The position numbers and the translations under genes are program-made. Below the pieces are notes generated by a model, which was not told the DNA's origin, ran no database searches, and saw nothing but the letters and a program-made list of their open reading frames with translations. Below are positions 6,239 to 8,903 of a DNA stretch of 8,903 nucleotides, one piece after another (positions within the stretch are counted from its first letter, which is position 1; each line of letters begins with the position of its first letter). Location of the stretch: the NCBI GenBank assembly GCA_027297005.1, contig JAPUIN010000005.1:1-8903 (forward strand), read 5' to 3'. The DNA is from Acidobacteriota bacterium. Lineage in GTDB: Bacteria > Acidobacteriota > Polarisedimenticolia > Gp22-AA2.

Positions 6239-6247
6239 TGCTAAACT
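6239..6247 (+). promoter_or_regulatory. Possible extended -10 element (TGCTAAACT) for the aminotransferase gene
   Basis: TGCTAAACT has the TGnTAnnnT form and matches the element at 2644-2652 in eight of nine bases. Transcription would begin near 6254, giving a leader of roughly 109 bases that contains the hairpin at 6278-6318. No clear -35 box is seen. Confidence 0.35.
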
Positions 6248-6277
6248 GCTCGTCATAGCCGCACCAAAGGACCGTGA

Positions 6278-6318
6278 CGGCACGAGGCTCCACTCCCCCC
6301 CCCGGAGCCCCCGTGCCG
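6278..6318 (+). promoter_or_regulatory. Leader hairpin with C-rich loop, complementary to the downstream ribosome-binding site
   Basis: CGGCACG (6278-6284) pairs with CGTGCCG (6312-6318), and GGCTCC (6286-6291) pairs with GGAGCC (6304-6309), with a small internal bulge. The 12-base loop contains nine consecutive C residues (6295-6303). Its CTCCCC (6293-6298) is the exact complement of GGGGAG (6348-6353), the Shine-Dalgarno of the next gene. No T tract follows, so it is not an ordinary terminator. A regulatory role is inferred. Confidence 0.45.
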
Positions 6319-6347
6319 ACCTTCGCGGTCTCCTGCTGGCGGGCGGC

Positions 6348-6354
6348 GGGGAGG
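6348..6354 (+). promoter_or_regulatory. Ribosome-binding site of the aminotransferase gene (GGGGAGG)
   Basis: GGGGAGG lies eight bases before ATG 6363 and fixes that start. It is complementary to the loop of the upstream hairpin, so it could be masked in the folded leader. Confidence 0.7.
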
Positions 6355-6362
6355 CGACGTAG

Positions 6363-7700
6363 ATGGCGAATTACGAAGCGATCATTGCCCGTTACCGGGA
6401 GCGGACCAGAAAATCCCTGGAGTTGTTCACAGAGTCGAAAACCCTGTTGCCGCGGGGGGTGTCTTCGAATTTTCGGGTGATCGATCCCCATCCAATCTTC
6501 ATCGAGTCGGTCGTCGGCACGACGATGACCGATGCCGACGGCAATAAGTACATCGACTTCGGTATGGCCTTCGGCTCGATGATGGTAGGCCACGCCCATC
6601 CCAGGGTGATCGAGGCGGTCGTGACGCAGGTGAAGAAGGGAACGCTGCACGCGATGCCGCACCGGCTCGAAATCTCCGTGTCACGTGAGCTGCGCGACCG
6701 CTTCGGCATGGAGCAGTGGCGCTTCGCCAACTCCGGGGCGGAGGCGACGATGCACGCCATCCGCGTCGCGCGCGGGCATACGGGACGCTCGAAGGTGATC
6801 AAGTTTGAGGGGGCTTATCACGGAGCGCACGACACCGTCTTGGTCTCCGTGAAGCCGACCGTGGCCCATGCGGGGAACCGGAAGCGGCCGCAGCGGATCC
6901 CCCAGGGTGCCGGCATCCCGACGGAGGCATACGCCAATACGCTGGTCGCCGTCTTCAACGATCTCGAATCGGTGCGCTCATTGCTCGAAGAGAACCGTAA
7001 CGAGGTCGCCTGCCTGATCCTCGAGCCGATCATGCTGAACATCGGAGTGACGGAGCCGGATCCCGATTTCATCCCCGGACTGCGTGCTCTGTGCGACGAG
7101 CACAATGTCCTGCTGATCTTCGATGAAGTGAAGACCGGTCTGAAGATCGCGCGTGGCGGCGCGACGGAGTATTTCAAGACCCGGCCCGACATGGTCTGTA
7201 TGGCCAAGGCGGTGGGCGGCGGGCTCCCCCTGGCGGCGTTCGGCTCCTCGGCTGCCGTGATGGAGGAGCTCAACTCACTTCGCGTCTTCCATGGCGGGAC
7301 GTACAGCAGCAACCCCCTCACACTCGCCGCGGCCGAGGTGACGTTGAAGGAGATTCTTACCGACCAGGCCTACGTGAAATCGTTCGCGCTCAACAAGAAG
7401 CTGGTCGACGGGTATACCGCCATCATTCGCGAGCACAAGTTGCCGTGCTACGCCAACGGTGTCGGCGCGATGGGAACCATCAACTTCCGCAAGGATCGGA
7501 TCCGTAACTACCGGGACTTTATGGAAAGCGACCCGCGCGCCTGGCACGCCTTCTTCATCGCGATGCTCAACGAAGGGATCCTTCCTCAGGCGGCCGGTTC
7601 GGACGAGCAGTGGACCATCAGCGTCCAGCACACCGAAGCGGACATCGAAGCGCACCTCAAGGTCTTCGGGAAAGTGGCGCCGATGCTCCGGGCCCTCTGA
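6363..7700 (+). CDS. PLP-dependent class III aminotransferase, glutamate-1-semialdehyde aminomutase-like (445 aa)
   Basis: A fold-type I PLP enzyme at full family length. Motifs in order: LLPRGVSSNFR (28-38, like PGGVNSPVR of glutamate-1-semialdehyde aminomutase), DADGNKYIDFGMAFGSMMVGHAHP (57-80), FANSGAEATMHAIRVARG (121-138, PLP-phosphate binding), the YHG stacking segment (152-154), EP at 221-222, IFDEVKTG with Asp254 for the PLP ring nitrogen, AKAVGGGLPL with Lys282 as the Schiff-base lysine, and GGTYSSNPLT (311-320). All catalytic positions I can check are present. True GSA aminomutases (HemL) usually read FDEVMTG and PGGVNSPVR; the differences and the lack of haem genes nearby favour an aminotransferase or aminomutase of unknown substrate. 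Cytosolic. An M20 peptidase gene begins 62 bases after the stop, probably in the same transcript. Confidence 0.9.
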   Translation: MANYEAIIARYRERTRKSLELFTESKTLLPRGVSSNFRVIDPHPIFIESVVGTTMTDADGNKYIDFGMAFGSMMVGHAHPRVIEAVVTQVKKGTLHAMPHRLEISVSRELRDRFGMEQWRFANSGAEATMHAIRVARGHTGRSKVIKFEGAYHGAHDTVLVSVKPTVAHAGNRKRPQRIPQGAGIPTEAYANTLVAVFNDLESVRSLLEENRNEVACLILEPIMLNIGVTEPDPDFIPGLRALCDEHNVLLIFDEVKTGLKIARGGATEYFKTRPDMVCMAKAVGGGLPLAAFGSSAAVMEELNSLRVFHGGTYSSNPLTLAAAEVTLKEILTDQAYVKSFALNKKLVDGYTAIIREHKLPCYANGVGAMGTINFRKDRIRNYRDFMESDPRAWHAFFIAMLNEGILPQAAGSDEQWTISVQHTEADIEAHLKVFGKVAPMLRAL

Positions 7701-7762
7701 TGCTCCCCGGAATCGATCCATCCTGTCCGGCGTGACGCGCGGATCCTCATGAGGTGCTCGGG

Positions 7763-8903
7763 ATGAGTCGCGCACAGGATCTCATCGCGTGGTTCACGGC
7801 GCGCGAGGGAGAGGCGCTCGACCTCCTGGGACGCCTCGTCGGGATCGACTCCCCGACATCCGACAAAGAGGCGGTCGATCGCCTCGCGACGGTCGTCGCC
7901 GATCAGTTCCGCGCCGCCGGGGCCGAGGTGACCCGCATTCCGCAGAGGAACGCCGGCGACTCGTTGCGCGCGGCGTTCGGTCCCGATGGGGGTGCTCCCG
8001 TCATGCTCCTCGGGCATCTCGACACGGTCTGGCCGTCGGGTGAAGCATCGCGCCGACCCATGAAAATAGAGGACGGCCGCGCGTGCGGGCCGGGCGTCTA
8101 TGACATGAAGGTGGGAATCGTCCTCTGTCTCCTGCTGGCCCGCGCGGTGAGGGAGGGTGTTCTCAGGCCGCGCGTCCCCGTCATCAGTTTCCTCAGCGGC
8201 GATGAGGAGACCGGCAGCCCCGTCTCGAAACCCCGCATCGAGGAGGAAGCGAAGCGATGCCGCTACGTCCTCGGCCTCGAGCCCTGCAATCCCGACGGCG
8301 GGGCGAAGACCTCCCGCAAGGGCGTGGGGCGCGTGATCCTCGAGGTGACCGGCGCGCCGGCGCACACCGGCCTCGATCCCGAAAAGGGTGTGAACGCGAT
8401 CGAGGAGATCGCCGCGCAGCTTCTGGCCATCAAACACCTCCAGGATCTCAATGTCGGCACGACGATCCACACCGGTCTCATCCGGGGAGGCGTCGCCCGC
8501 AACGTCGTCGCACCCTCCGCGCACATCGAGATCGATGTGCGCGTTCCTGTTCCTGAGGAATGGGTGCGCATCGAATCGGCCGTGCTCAACCTGAGACTGA
8601 GAAACCCGAAGGCCCGCCTCCGGGTCGATGCCACCCTGACGCACGCGCCGGTCGTGCGCACGCGCGAAGTCGCCTCGCTCTACGGCCAGGCGTGCCGCGC
8701 CGCTGAAGCGGTCGGCTTCACGTTGAATGAGGGATCGACGGGTGGAGGGAGCGACGGATCCCACTGCGCAGCGCTCGGCATTCCGGTCCTCGATGGATTG
8801 GGGGTCGAGGGGGACGGCGCGCACGCCGCCGCGGAATACGTGCGGGTCGATCGGATTGCGCCGAGGGCCGCCTTCCTCGCCACCATCCTCGAAACGATCG
8901 ACA
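7763..8903 (+). CDS. M20-family metallopeptidase, carboxypeptidase G2-like, C-terminus missing
   Basis: The gene runs off the right edge after 380 codons, at nearly full family length. ATG 7763 is supported by GAGGTG six bases upstream; the ATG at 7749 meets a stop after five codons. All expected two-zinc ligands and catalytic residues are visible: GHLDTV with His85 and Asp87, GPGVYDMK with bridging Asp114, GDEET with catalytic Glu148 and ligand Glu149, GLEP with Glu173, and GDGAHAAAEYV with His354. The dimerisation domain (about 185-300) has the typical GAPAHTGLDPEKGVNAIEE and RGGVARNVVAPSAHIEIDVR segments, and STGGGSDGSHCAALGIP follows. Relatives are cytosolic or exported enzymes that remove glutamate or other amino acids from N-acyl or folate-type substrates. 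No signal peptide is seen. Its closeness to the aminotransferase suggests that the released amino acid could feed the PLP enzyme, but this is inference. Confidence 0.9.
   Translation, partial: MSRAQDLIAWFTAREGEALDLLGRLVGIDSPTSDKEAVDRLATVVADQFRAAGAEVTRIPQRNAGDSLRAAFGPDGGAPVMLLGHLDTVWPSGEASRRPMKIEDGRACGPGVYDMKVGIVLCLLLARAVREGVLRPRVPVISFLSGDEETGSPVSKPRIEEEAKRCRYVLGLEPCNPDGGAKTSRKGVGRVILEVTGAPAHTGLDPEKGVNAIEEIAAQLLAIKHLQDLNVGTTIHTGLIRGGVARNVVAPSAHIEIDVRVPVPEEWVRIESAVLNLRLRNPKARLRVDATLTHAPVVRTREVASLYGQACRAAEAVGFTLNEGSTGGGSDGSHCAALGIPVLDGLGVEGDGAHAAAEYVRVDRIAPRAAFLATILETID

Noticed and set aside
7701..7762. A terminator or promoter between the aminotransferase and the M20 gene
   Set aside because: Only a weak five-base inverted repeat and no T tract; co-transcription is simpler.
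7586..8824. A 412-codon minus-strand frame
   Set aside because: It is antisense to the M20 peptidase, whose metal ligands and motifs are all present on the plus strand.

Overview
The window is GC-rich (by eye about 63-66% G+C) bacterial DNA, densely coded, with Shine-Dalgarno-led genes, signal peptides, 4-base start/stop overlaps and a probable lipoprotein. This suggests a Gram-negative soil, water or sediment bacterium, possibly a deep-branching phylum such as Acidobacteriota. No rRNA, tRNA or ribosomal protein gene is present, so the taxon is only a guess. I see no transposase, integrase, CRISPR array or tRNA.

Layout. Two gene sets diverge from a promoter region at about 2555-2680. Leftward (minus strand) runs a tight three-gene unit: an FAD-linked oxidase resembling cytokinin dehydrogenase (1163-2554), a MauE/DoxX-type membrane protein with a C-terminal thioredoxin-like domain lacking CxxC (211-1152), and the 5' part of a secreted protein gene that runs off the left edge (1-214). 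Rightward (plus strand) runs a secreted protein of unknown family (2681-3559), then a DCC-type (DUF393) thiol-disulfide oxidoreductase joined in frame to a probable lipoprotein (3556-4845). After these come a 244-base gap filled with strong RNA-like secondary structure (about 4866-5070), a membrane-anchored alpha/beta hydrolase (5090-6193), a 169-base leader with a C-loop hairpin, a PLP-dependent class III aminotransferase of the glutamate-1-semialdehyde aminomutase type (6363-7700), and an M20 metallopeptidase of the carboxypeptidase G2 type that runs off the right edge (7763-8903).

How the genes may work together. The leftward unit looks like one transcript: the oxidase stop lies 10 bases before the next start, and the next pair overlaps as ATGA. 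It may couple a soluble flavin oxidase to a membrane redox protein. The first two rightward genes overlap as GTGA and combine envelope proteins with a thiol-redox domain. The aminotransferase and the M20 peptidase are close and in the same direction, which fits handling of an amino acid or an N-acyl amino acid; the substrate cannot be read from sequence.

The three observations most worth following are: (1) the structured intergenic element at 4866-5070, with a perfect 11-bp closing stem around two hairpins and a repeated loop sequence TTGGTCATC; (2) three tandem copies of the 7-bp unit GGCCGCC exactly at the DCC/lipoprotein junction, where loss of one copy would end the DCC gene at a TGATG overlapping the lipoprotein start; (3) the leader of the aminotransferase gene, where a C-rich hairpin loop is complementary to the ribosome-binding site.
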